The translations under genes and the position numbers were made by a program. The notes under the pieces were generated by a model, which saw only the letters and a list, made by a program, of their open reading frames with translations, did no database searches and was not told where the DNA came from. From Pseudomonadota bacterium (GTDB lineage Bacteria > Pseudomonadota > Gammaproteobacteria > GRL18), in the NCBI GenBank assembly GCA_030632745.1, contig DAOVUE010000087.1, positions 1-6,711 of the forward strand: DNA of 6,711 nucleotides, read 5' to 3'. Positions 1 to 6,002 of this stretch are shown here, piece after piece (positions within the stretch are counted from its first letter, which is position 1; each line of letters opens with the position of its first letter).

Positions 1-1114
1 CAGTCAGCTGTAGTGCTGATTGTTCTTCCATTTCTTTTATTTGTTCAAATTCAGGCTCCAGCTCTGACACTTGCGTGGCCAGTAATTGCTGTTTTTCTTC
101 ATCTTCTGTTAGATGAGCATGCATACTCTTATACGATTGTTCGGCCTGATCCAGATCATCCTGGTATTGCTGACTTTTTTCTTTTGCATGGCTGATAGCC
201 TGTTCAACACGGGCTATTTCAGAACCTACCTGATAAAAATGACCCTGTACTGAATTAAAGGCTTCATTGGCATCAATATGCTGTTCTCTGGATTCTTCAA
301 TACCGGCTTCAACAGAACGCAATTTTGCCATTAATTGTTCCAGAGAAATCTCTTTTTCTCGAATCAAACTATCCTTTTGTCGGGCTTTTTTATCGACACT
401 ATCCCAGCGAATGGCCTGCAGCTGGGCCTTTTTAAGTCGTTCTTCTTTTTTGAGTTCTGTATAACGCTGAGCAGTTTTAGACTGACGCTGCAGATGCGCC
501 AGCTGCTTGTCCAGTTCTGCCCTGATATCATCAAGACGCTCCATATTTTCCCGTGTATGACGAATGCGGTTCTCAGTTTCTCTGCGACGTTCCTTATATT
601 TAGAGATACCGGCAGCTTCTTCAATATAAACCCGTAATTCTTCCGGTTTAGATTCAATAAGGCGTGAAATCATCCCCTGTTCAATAATAGAATAACTTCT
701 GGGGCCCAGCCCCGTACCCAGAAAAAGATCGGTGACATCACGCCGGCGACAGCGCACATTATTTAAATAATATTGCGACTGTGCATCCCTGTTAATCGTT
801 CTCTTGACTGATATTTCATTATATTGAGCATATTCACCGCCAATCGCAGCGTCTGAATTATCAAACAGCAGTTCTACGGTACATTGTCCAACCGGCTTTC
901 GACCCGAAGAACCATTAAAGATCACATCCGTCATGGATTCACCACGCAGATTTTTTGCTGAACTTTCACCCAGCACCCAGCGAACAGCATCAATGGTATT
1001 AGATTTACCACAGCCGTTAGGCCCGAGAATACTCACTAAATCGCTGGGAAAGGACATTACGGTAGGATCGACAAAAGATTTAAAACCAGCGAGTTTAATT
1101 TTGCTTAAGCGCAT
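1..1114 (-). CDS. smc: Chromosome segregation ATPase Smc, N-terminal part (runs off the left edge)
   Basis: Smc is the ATPase core of bacterial condensin (with ScpA and ScpB). It organises and segregates the nucleoid by extruding DNA loops. The frame stays open from the ATG at 1114 to the window edge, giving 371 residues of a family usually near 1,150-1,200. The N-terminal ATPase lobe is intact: the start MRLSKIKLAGFKSF is typical, Walker A is GPNGCGKS at residues 31-38, the conserved arginine finger is R57 (in AKNLRGES), and the Q-loop glutamine is Q146 in SIIEQGMIS. The EEAAGISKYKERR stretch near residue 165 opens the coiled coil, which is rich in E, K, R and Q and continues to the edge. 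The hinge and C-terminal lobe lie outside. No strong Shine-Dalgarno precedes the ATG, but the start matches the family. Identification is essentially certain. Confidence 0.97.
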   Translation of the reverse strand, partial: MRLSKIKLAGFKSFVDPTVMSFPSDLVSILGPNGCGKSNTIDAVRWVLGESSAKNLRGESMTDVIFNGSSGRKPVGQCTVELLFDNSDAAIGGEYAQYNEISVKRTINRDAQSQYYLNNVRCRRRDVTDLFLGTGLGPRSYSIIEQGMISRLIESKPEELRVYIEEAAGISKYKERRRETENRIRHTRENMERLDDIRAELDKQLAHLQRQSKTAQRYTELKKEERLKKAQLQAIRWDSVDKKARQKDSLIREKEISLEQLMAKLRSVEAGIEESREQHIDANEAFNSVQGHFYQVGSEIARVEQAISHAKEKSQQYQDDLDQAEQSYKSMHAHLTEDEEKQQLLATQVSELEPEFEQIKEMEEQSALQLT

Positions 1115-1207
1115 TGAGTTACTTTTATAAGAATGAATCAAATTCTCTCATCATTGAGAATCGGCTATTTTACCTAATGTATCACTCATGATCTACAGTG
1201 AAATTAA

Positions 1208-1236
1208 CTAATAGCAATATTATCAAATACCGTCAA
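1208..1236 (-). promoter_or_regulatory. Candidate sigma-70 promoter for smc
   Basis: Read on the minus strand, a TTGACG -35 box (1231-1236) and a TATTAG -10 box (1208-1213) are separated by exactly 17 bases and lie about 95 bases upstream of the smc ATG. The -35 matches consensus at five of six positions and the -10 at four. The surroundings are AT-rich, so chance matches are possible. Confidence 0.4.
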
Positions 1237-1280
1237 TTCTGCATATCCCTATAGAACCGTGACAAATGTCTCACTTCCAG

Positions 1281-1309
1281 TTAACACTTTAAAAATTTAA
1301 GGTTATTTT
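1281..1309 (+). promoter_or_regulatory. Weak candidate sigma-70 promoter for the cytochrome gene
   Basis: TTAACA (1281-1286; five of six matches to the -35 consensus) and TATTTT (1304-1309; four of six) are separated by 17 bases. This would place the transcript start near 1316 and give a leader of roughly 100 bases. The region is so AT-rich that alternatives such as TATATA around 1320 cannot be excluded. Confidence 0.25.
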
Positions 1310-1405
1310 AAAGTTTGTTATATAGAATAAAAAATTCATTTTTTTACATATTTCGATGTAATGATAAGAGTCGAATTATCGACCAATTATAAAAACATAA
1401 AAAAA

Positions 1406-1412
1406 GGGGGGA
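1406..1412 (+). promoter_or_regulatory. Ribosome-binding site that sets the cytochrome start at 1418
   Basis: A run of six G followed by A (1406-1412) sits six bases before the ATG at 1418, a good Shine-Dalgarno distance. It directly abuts the in-frame ATG at 1412, which is too close to use it. The ATG at 1361 has only AT-rich sequence in front. Starting at 1418 also gives a normal-looking signal peptide. Confidence 0.6.
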
Positions 1413-1417
1413 TGGCT

Positions 1418-4405
1418 ATGAGCCAATACCAACAAGATAAGAAGTACCCGTATAAGCAATCGATGCTAATGTCTGTTACTGTGTTTTTTTTGCTGATACT
1501 GGCAAGCATTAATCTATATGCGGCAAAGCCGCCGCCAATACCATTATCGTGCAGTATCGCACCTGATGCAGGATCGACTGCGGCTGGGGCTGCGATAACA
1601 TTTACCGGTACTGCAGATGGTGGTGCCAAGGGAGGCAAGACATACTTGTGGGATTTTTCAGATGGATCAGGCACTCCCACAGCTTCATCAGCTAATCCTG
1701 TTACTGTGACTTACGGCACGGGAGGCACTTATAATATCCTGCTTGATGTTACTGACAAGGGTAGTACTACAGCTAGCTGTAATACTACCGTGACAGTGAG
1801 TCCTGCAGCTGGAAATAATGCACCGGTGGCTCAGAATGATGAGTACAATACACAGCAGGATACTCTATTGAGTATTTCTGTTCCCGGTGTACTCTTTAAT
1901 GATAATGATCCTGATGGTGATCCAATGACTGCTGTGCTCGATGTCGATGTCGATGTTACTGCCGGTACCTTGAATCTGTTTTCTGACGGTTCTTTTACTT
2001 TTGACCCTGCCCCTGGTTTTTCAGGCTCCGTTAGCTTTACTTACCACGCTGATGATGGTGCTTTAGAGTCTGTCTCTGCCGTGGTTACCATCGGTGTAAC
2101 TGCTGGTGGTGCGGTTTCCATAAACTCAACCAGTATTAATGGTGCCGCTGTACCTCCCGCTGCAGTAATTGAGCAGCCAATTGTAGATAAGGATCTTAAA
2201 AATGATTATACAATTGTTGCAATCAATGATCTGGGTATGCACTGTGGTGATCTCGATACCCGTATTTCCAGTATCCTGCCGCCATTTAATGTCCTGCATT
2301 CACAAGTTATCCAGCGTGGTAATGGTGGGCTGCCACGGATACTAGGTGAAGGTGAGGTAGAAATTTTCTATTCTGCTGCTTCTAACCCAAATGATCCTGC
2401 CCCTGCGAAAGTTGCAGCAGGACAGGCCTTGTCATCAGTTGCTAATGATGGCACAGTTTACAAGACTAATTTCTGGGATATTTCTTCTCAGGCCTACGAT
2501 TCTTTCTATCCGTCAGGTATCCTGGCGTTATTCTCCAGCAACGAAGATGTCGGTCTGCCAATGCCTGACGTGGAACGCTTCTATCTGGGAGATGGTTTTT
2601 TAAGCGCTTCGCAGCAGAATATGGCAGGAATAACTGTTCCGTACACAGCTAACGAACCGCAGATATTCCATGAGCATATCGGTGTACAGCCTTTCTTCAT
2701 TAACTTTCCATTTGGTTATACAGCAAATGTGAATTTGTTTGAAGCCGCTGGTGTTCCGATTTCTGCATTTGATGATTTCGGTCAGGAGAACCCTTATCCA
2801 CTGGTCAGAGTTCAGGCTGAAGTGGCTGGCAGAACGGTTGCTTCTATTGATATCGTTATGCCGATCTCGGGTGAGGCTGAATGTCAGAGTTGTCACTCTG
2901 CTGATATTGGTAATCAGGCTGCTCTTGGTAATATGGCTGTGGGTGATATTGCATCTGCGATGGAAGATCCACTGGAAGGCGATCTGGGCAGTGTACCTTT
3001 TGAGGTCAGTATTGAGTGGGCGAGTGATATCAACCTGTTACGCTTACATGACCAGAAGCATGGTACCACGCTAGATCAGGGCTTTGATGCCGATACTGGT
3101 AAGGCAGTTGCCCCGGTTGTTTGTCAGAACTGTCACTATACTCCAGCGCTTGATCTGGCTCAATTTGGTCCACTTGGACCAGAAAATGATAATGTGGAAC
3201 CAATCATACTTAACGATGGCGCTATAGTAATAGACTCGTTGGCTAATGGTCGTGATCAGGTTAAGCATAAATCAATGTCTAATGTAATGCACACTCATCA
3301 TTCAAGCACTGGCCTGTTCCCTGATATGCCGCCAGCAATTGATGCTCAGGGTAATCGACGTGATCCTGTGCTTACACAGAACATTCTGAAAGAAACATGT
3401 TACATGTGTCACCCAGGTGAACGCACGCAGTGTATGCGCGGTGCCATGGCTAACGGTGGTCTGGTCTGTCAGGACTGTCATGGTCAGATGGCGCAGGTGG
3501 GTAATGACTTCACACGTAATGTTGTAGACAATATCGATGGTAGTGAATTCGAACTGGGTCCGGACTTCTATACCAATCCTGATACGCCACGTGTTCCATG
3601 GGCTAATGAGCCTGGTTGTGGTTCCTGTCACACAGGTTATGCCACTGATAATCTGGCGGGGGACCCAGATGTACTGGTTAGTCCAACGGATACGCTGGGT
3701 AATGCTGATGGTATACGTCTGCTTGCAGCTTATCGCACAGGTGATGCTAAAGCCACACCGATTGTTCCTACTAATAAGGCTTTTGCTGAGAACACAGTAA
3801 CAACAGAAGATATGCCGGGTGATCCAGATGCTATTGGTAATCCGAAGCTGTACAGAGTCAGTAATGGTCATGGTGGTCTGTTTTGTGAGGCCTGTCATGG
3901 TAGTACGCATGCAGAGTGGCCAACAGCTAATCCAAATGCTAACGATAATATCCCGGCTTCACAGCTACAGGGACATAGCGGTTACATTGCCGAATGTACA
4001 GTCTGTCACGAACCGAATGATGAATCTTTACCACTGGGTAATAATGGACCCCATGGTATGCATCCTGTATCTGACAGGTATGTAAAAATTGATCCGGATA
4101 CATTAAAAATAGAGGATGATGGTAATGGAAACGTAGTACCTGACCCGAATTATTCGAATCTCACTGAGGATTTACGCTGGAATACCGATCATAAAAGTTA
4201 CAAAAATGATGGTCCTGGTTGTAACGCCTGTCATGGTGCAGATCTGAAAGGTACGGTACTGTCTCGTACCGCAAAACATCGTGTTATTAAGTGTAAGGAT
4301 GACAAGGGCAGTCTGCCCGGTTGTGCTGCAGGTGATGAGTATGCGGTGATACCAAAAGGAACACCTGTGGGATGTGGGCTTTGTCACCAACAGAAAAAAC
4401 GCTAG
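1418..4405 (+). CDS. Exported PKD/cadherin-like nonaheme c-type cytochrome
   Basis: Predicted secreted or periplasmic electron carrier of 995 residues. Residues 1-36 look like a Sec signal: charged YQQDKKYPYK, then a hydrophobic stretch (about 16-34) ending NLYAA. Residues 41-128 form a PKD-type beta sandwich (YLWDFSDG at 76-83); C45 and C121 at its ends could form a disulfide. Residues 135-228 resemble cadherin-like/Big_9 repeats (NNAPVAQNDEY, LFNDNDPDGD, GSFTFDPAPGFSG). Residues 263-480 are a non-heme block beginning YTIVAINDLGMHC and ILPPFNVLHSQV. Nine CXXCH motifs follow, their first cysteines at 489, 569, 661, 684, 734, 823, 860, 935 and 986. Many spare histidines (for example HTHHSS) could be distal ligands. 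C959 and C969 are an extra non-heme pair. The C-terminus (QQKKR) has no membrane anchor, sorting signal or lipobox. The electron partner is unknown. Nonaheme count is certain; the physiological role is not. Confidence 0.93.
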   Translation: MSQYQQDKKYPYKQSMLMSVTVFFLLILASINLYAAKPPPIPLSCSIAPDAGSTAAGAAITFTGTADGGAKGGKTYLWDFSDGSGTPTASSANPVTVTYGTGGTYNILLDVTDKGSTTASCNTTVTVSPAAGNNAPVAQNDEYNTQQDTLLSISVPGVLFNDNDPDGDPMTAVLDVDVDVTAGTLNLFSDGSFTFDPAPGFSGSVSFTYHADDGALESVSAVVTIGVTAGGAVSINSTSINGAAVPPAAVIEQPIVDKDLKNDYTIVAINDLGMHCGDLDTRISSILPPFNVLHSQVIQRGNGGLPRILGEGEVEIFYSAASNPNDPAPAKVAAGQALSSVANDGTVYKTNFWDISSQAYDSFYPSGILALFSSNEDVGLPMPDVERFYLGDGFLSASQQNMAGITVPYTANEPQIFHEHIGVQPFFINFPFGYTANVNLFEAAGVPISAFDDFGQENPYPLVRVQAEVAGRTVASIDIVMPISGEAECQSCHSADIGNQAALGNMAVGDIASAMEDPLEGDLGSVPFEVSIEWASDINLLRLHDQKHGTTLDQGFDADTGKAVAPVVCQNCHYTPALDLAQFGPLGPENDNVEPIILNDGAIVIDSLANGRDQVKHKSMSNVMHTHHSSTGLFPDMPPAIDAQGNRRDPVLTQNILKETCYMCHPGERTQCMRGAMANGGLVCQDCHGQMAQVGNDFTRNVVDNIDGSEFELGPDFYTNPDTPRVPWANEPGCGSCHTGYATDNLAGDPDVLVSPTDTLGNADGIRLLAAYRTGDAKATPIVPTNKAFAENTVTTEDMPGDPDAIGNPKLYRVSNGHGGLFCEACHGSTHAEWPTANPNANDNIPASQLQGHSGYIAECTVCHEPNDESLPLGNNGPHGMHPVSDRYVKIDPDTLKIEDDGNGNVVPDPNYSNLTEDLRWNTDHKSYKNDGPGCNACHGADLKGTVLSRTAKHRVIKCKDDKGSLPGCAAGDEYAVIPKGTPVGCGLCHQQKKR

Positions 4406-4441
4406 TCTGATAAAAATAGTACAGGAAACTGTGTGAAGTAT

Positions 4442-4474
4442 AAAGGGTATCAGAAGTTTTGATACCCTTTTTTT
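4442..4474 (+). terminator. Rho-independent terminator at the convergent junction
   Basis: A perfect 11-bp stem (AAAGGGTATCA at 4442-4452 with TGATACCCTTT at 4460-4470), a 7-base loop, and a run of seven T (4468-4474) lie 36 bases after the cytochrome stop codon. The run of T overlaps the stop codon of the convergent thioredoxin gene (4473-4475). On the minus strand the hairpin is followed only by a short TTTATA, so it may stop that transcript too, but less efficiently. Confidence 0.9.
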
Positions 4475-4982
4475 ATTCCATCAGCAGTTTTTCAATAACT
4501 GCTATGACTTCATCACTATCCCACTCCAAAGGACCCTGTGCAATATAACGGATATGGCCCTTCTTATCCACTATAAAGCTGGTGGGTAAAATCTTTGCCT
4601 GCCATTGTTTAAATGTTTTGCTTTTAGGATCAAGCAACACAGTGAAACTTATATTGTTACGTTTAGCCTGATAGCTCACTGTCCTTTTATTTTCCGCAAC
4701 ATTAATCGCTACAATGTCAAACGGACGATGCTGAAATGCTTTTTCAAGACGCAGCATAGCGGGTATTTCTCGAATACAGGGCGGACACCAGCTGGCCCAG
4801 AAATTGACCAGCACCACTTTGCCCTGAGAGTCTGACAGCTGGTGAAGCTGACCATCAGTACTTTCCAGTTCAAATGAAGCAATACTTTCATTATTCTCAA
4901 CTGTCTCCAGTCCCGCTGTCACTGAAGCTGAGAAACAGATAAAAACTAATAATATAATGCTATTGATTGTTCTGCTATACAT
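4473..4982 (-). CDS. TlpA/ResA-like periplasmic thiol-disulfide oxidoreductase
   Basis: A 169-residue thioredoxin-fold protein. Residues 1-23 are a Sec signal peptide (MYSRTINS, hydrophobic core, SASVTA with likely cleavage after A23). The core follows the AhpC/TSA-redoxin-TlpA pattern: FELESTDGQLHQLSDSQGK, then VVLVNFWASWCPPC with the active-site pair C66/C69, then the cis-proline loop ILPTSF with P133 and a FIVDKKGHIRY strand. WCPPC is typical of TlpA, ResA and CcmG-type reductants that reduce cysteines of apocytochrome c or copper-site proteins. C16 is not in a lipobox. The ATG at 4982 is preceded by AAGGTAGG a few bases upstream, a clear Shine-Dalgarno. It converges on the nonaheme cytochrome, so a role in its maturation is reasonable inference, but this family also has general roles. 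Exact subfamily is not resolved. Confidence 0.93.
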   Translation of the reverse strand: MYSRTINSIILLVFICFSASVTAGLETVENNESIASFELESTDGQLHQLSDSQGKVVLVNFWASWCPPCIREIPAMLRLEKAFQHRPFDIVAINVAENKRTVSYQAKRNNISFTVLLDPKSKTFKQWQAKILPTSFIVDKKGHIRYIAQGPLEWDSDEVIAVIEKLLME

Positions 4983-5038
4983 TTACCTACCTTCAACCTA
5001 AATAAAAACTAAGCTAAATTATTAATAAATAGCCTTTA

Positions 5039-5056
5039 GCCAAACTTGAATTTGGC
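5039..5056. repeat. Small hairpin next to the 15-bp palindrome
   Basis: GCCAAA (5039-5044) and TTTGGC (5051-5056) form a 6-bp stem with a 6-base loop. It shares its last base with the larger palindrome at 5056-5098, so the two hairpins are adjacent in the intergenic space between the small STAS-like gene and the thioredoxin gene. No T-run follows it on the minus strand. Confidence 0.45.
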
Positions 5057-5098
5057 ACCATTATTTATAGTAACATTAAATTTCTATAAATAATGGTG
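5056..5098. repeat. Perfect 15-bp inverted repeat in the intergenic region
   Basis: CACCATTATTTATAG (5056-5070) is exactly complementary to CTATAAATAATGGTG (5084-5098), with a 13-base loop. It lies 39 bases beyond the stop of the STAS-like gene and about 75 bases upstream of the thioredoxin start on the minus strand. There is no T-run on the minus-strand side. On the plus strand a GCTTTTT follows at 5102-5108, but no plus-strand gene ends here. It may be a transcript-end hairpin, a regulator site or a relic of a small repeat element. Confidence 0.7.
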
Positions 5099-5137
5099 GA
5101 TGCTTTTTACCCGATCAAGGCTGTTTAAGTTATGATA

Positions 5138-5506
5138 CTAATTTTTCAGCCAGTCATATCCTTCGTCCATAGTTTTGAATAATTTTGTGGGATTGTCTTT
5201 AAATATGGTTTCTTTAGAACTATTAAATGAGTCTATCGTAACGGGATCATCTGCAATACAGGCAACCTTTAAGAAAATATGTTTTGAATTGACCATCATA
5301 TAATTTGCCGCATCAGCTGAATACACATTTTCTTTATTTCGGGTGCATAAAATATTTACAGGAGTCTTATATTCTTTGATAATCGTATGATATATTTCAT
5401 TCATATCCGTATCTGATAACTCGCCGGCCAGATAGATATTAATATTAATAATATTATCTTCTTTATCACCATAGATTTTAATTGTTGCTTTTCCCGTATC
5501 GAACAT
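5138..5506 (-). CDS. Small AT-rich protein, possibly SpoIIAA/STAS-like
   Basis: A soluble 122-residue protein with no signal peptide or membrane segment. The order is an N-terminal beta-rich stretch (ATIKIYGDKEDNIININIYL), a helix (SDTDMNEIYHTIIKEY), a strand (PVNILCT), another helix, strand (IFLKVACIADDP), and a C-terminal TKLFKTMDEGYDWLKN. The alternation and the ending 'LF-x(4-5)-E-x-x-x-WL' resemble SpoIIAA-like/STAS proteins, whose members often end with an 'eeAlaWL' helix; this is pattern memory, not a search. The start at 5506 is chosen because AAAGGA lies seven bases upstream. The frame is open to an ATG at 5584, but that adds 26 residues, the first of which derive from a repeat element. 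Codons are strikingly rich in A and T, suggesting possible acquisition. The function is unknown. Confidence 0.75.
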   Translation of the reverse strand: MFDTGKATIKIYGDKEDNIININIYLAGELSDTDMNEIYHTIIKEYKTPVNILCTRNKENVYSADAANYMMVNSKHIFLKVACIADDPVTIDSFNSSKETIFKDNPTKLFKTMDEGYDWLKN

Positions 5507-5513
5507 GAAATTA

Positions 5514-5519
5514 TCCTTT
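5514..5519 (-). promoter_or_regulatory. Ribosome-binding site that sets the start at 5506
   Basis: Read on the minus strand, AAAGGA lies seven bases before the ATG at 5506-5504. This is the strongest Shine-Dalgarno near the gene. It supports a 122-residue product over the 148-residue alternative starting inside the repeat element. Confidence 0.65.
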
Positions 5520-5561
5520 AGTTTATTCTGACTTAGCCTGTAAATATGTAACTTCTCAAAA

Positions 5562-5688
5562 AGTCCGTGAAAAGTTTTCTCCATTTACGTCATCCCCGAA
5601 GTCTTTAATCGGGGATCTATTGCTGGAAATAGATCCCCGATTAAAGACTTCGGGGATGACGGTATAATTTTTAGTATAGTCACGGACT
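5562..5688. mobile_element. Possible small repeat element with 9-bp terminal inverted repeats around a REP-like doublet
   Basis: AGTCCGTGA (5562-5570) and TCACGGACT (5680-5688) are exact inverted repeats centred, within one base, on the same axis as the inner 34-bp palindrome at 5588-5661. This common centre suggests a 127-bp unit rather than two unrelated repeats. No convincing target duplication is visible (only AA on both sides). It has no coding capacity. It contains the first codons of the longer alternative reading of the STAS-like gene. Confidence 0.5.
5588..5661. repeat. 34-bp perfect inverted repeat: REP doublet (REPIN-like)
   Basis: Bases 5588-5621 are exactly complementary to 5628-5661 with the 6-base loop GCTGGA. 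Each arm itself contains a smaller hairpin, ATCCCCGA and TCGGGGAT separated by nine bases (5592-5616 in the left arm), so the structure is two head-to-head REP-like units, the arrangement called REPIN or BIME. Such GTCATCCCCG-type palindromes are common extragenic repeats in proteobacteria, usually moved in trans by RAYT transposases; none is in this window. If the STAS-like gene is transcribed from upstream, this hairpin lies in its 5' leader. Confidence 0.85.
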
Positions 5689-5806
5689 AATTAAGAAATT
5701 ACGTAAATATAGCATAATACCTAATTCAGATTGCATCAGCAAGAGGTGTACATCTTTATTAGAAGCGGGAAAATTCAAACTGTGCATGTGATAAAAAAAT
5801 ACTAAT
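5689..5806. other. Spacer between the two repeat elements
   Basis: About 118 AT-rich bases with no coding potential that I can support. It holds the weak minus-strand promoter candidate described separately, an 8-base palindrome TTACGTAA (5699-5706), and at its right end TAAT (5803-5806), which matches TAAT just past the MITE-like element and is probably the left copy of a target-site duplication. Confidence 0.5.
5714..5742 (-). promoter_or_regulatory. Candidate promoter for the STAS-like gene
   Basis: On the minus strand, TTGCTG (5737-5742) and TATTAT (5714-5719) are 17 bases apart. The -10 matches five of six consensus positions, the -35 only three. Transcription would begin around 5707 and read through the 34-bp palindrome before reaching the start at 5506. 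Confidence 0.25.
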
Positions 5807-6002
5807 GAGGTACTTGCAAAACTGCTTTTAGCTTCCCCCTTTTTCAAAGGGGGACTTGAGAGGATTCTTTTTTGTAAAATTAAGTTGTTGATAATAATAA
5901 AGTTAATAAACCCCCTCTATCCCCCTTCGCCTCGTGGTGCCTACTTTTGGTGAAAAAGGGGGAGGTAAAAAGCAAGAAAATTTGATGTTTTGCAAGTACC
6001 TC
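5807..6002. mobile_element. MITE-like non-autonomous element, 196 bp
   Basis: The ends are perfect 16-bp terminal inverted repeats: GAGGTACTTGCAAAAC (5807-5822) and GTTTTGCAAGTACCTC (5987-6002). TAAT directly precedes the left end (5803-5806) and follows the right end (6003-6006), consistent with a 4-bp target duplication. Inside, a subterminal 24-base block (5823-5846) matches the reverse complement of 5951-5974 at 21 of 24 positions; the right copy is set 12 bases further in. The left side folds as CCCCCTTT/AAAGGGGG (5835-5853). The right side has the same arms separated by an extra 23 bases (5928-5950). There is no reading frame of useful length, so it would need a transposase supplied in trans. 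The family is not identified. Confidence 0.8.

Larger units (their letters stand above)
1115..1417. other. Divergent intergenic region between smc and the cytochrome gene
   Basis: About 300 AT-rich bases with no credible gene, holding the leaders of two divergent genes. Beyond the candidate promoters it contains several small dyads. ATTCTC/GAGAAT has an 8-base spacer (1142-1161). TTACAT/ATGTAA has a 6-base spacer (1344-1361). GTCGA/TCGAC has a 4-base spacer (1370-1383), which would form a small hairpin in the cytochrome leader. None matches a regulator site that I can name. The frame of the cytochrome gene stays open upstream to an ATG at 1361, but the ribosome-binding site favours the start at 1418, so 1361-1417 is treated as leader. 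Confidence 0.55.

Noticed and set aside
335..657. Overlapping open frames of about 100 codons on both strands within smc
   Set aside because: They lie in the coiled-coil coding region of smc, in other frames, with no ribosome-binding site and no recognisable product.
1259..1274. GTGA...TCAC dyad resembling a CRP or FNR site upstream of the cytochrome gene
   Set aside because: The half-sites are separated by eight bases, not the six of CRP, and the half-site is not the TTGAT of FNR. I do not call it.
1361..1417. Earlier start of the cytochrome at 1361 (19 more residues)
   Set aside because: No ribosome-binding site precedes it, and it would move the signal peptide's hydrophobic core far from the N-terminus. 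The G-run before 1418 fits better.
1538..1554. Possible lipobox around C45 (PLSC) of the cytochrome
   Set aside because: It lies after a proline-rich stretch downstream of the hydrophobic core and lacks the leucine-type residue at -3. C45 fits better as part of the PKD domain.
3302..3910. 202-codon open frame on the minus strand inside the cytochrome gene
   Set aside because: It lies opposite a confidently identified coding sequence. Its product is a low-complexity run of T, I and R with no domain, which is what the complement of repeated CXXCH and GGT/GAT-rich codons gives.
5588..5661. The 34-bp palindrome as a simple terminator
   Set aside because: There is no gene end beside it and no T-run after either arm. 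Its nested hairpin structure fits a REP doublet.
5905..5930. Possible preQ1 riboswitch ahead of queF (CCCTCTAT in a T/A-rich context)
   Set aside because: The string is part of the MITE-like element and no aptamer stem with the typical A-rich tail is visible. No riboswitch can be supported in 6003-6101 either.
5562..6002. CRISPR-like repeat array
   Set aside because: The repeats are inverted pairs, not direct repeats with regular spacers, and there are no cas genes in the window.
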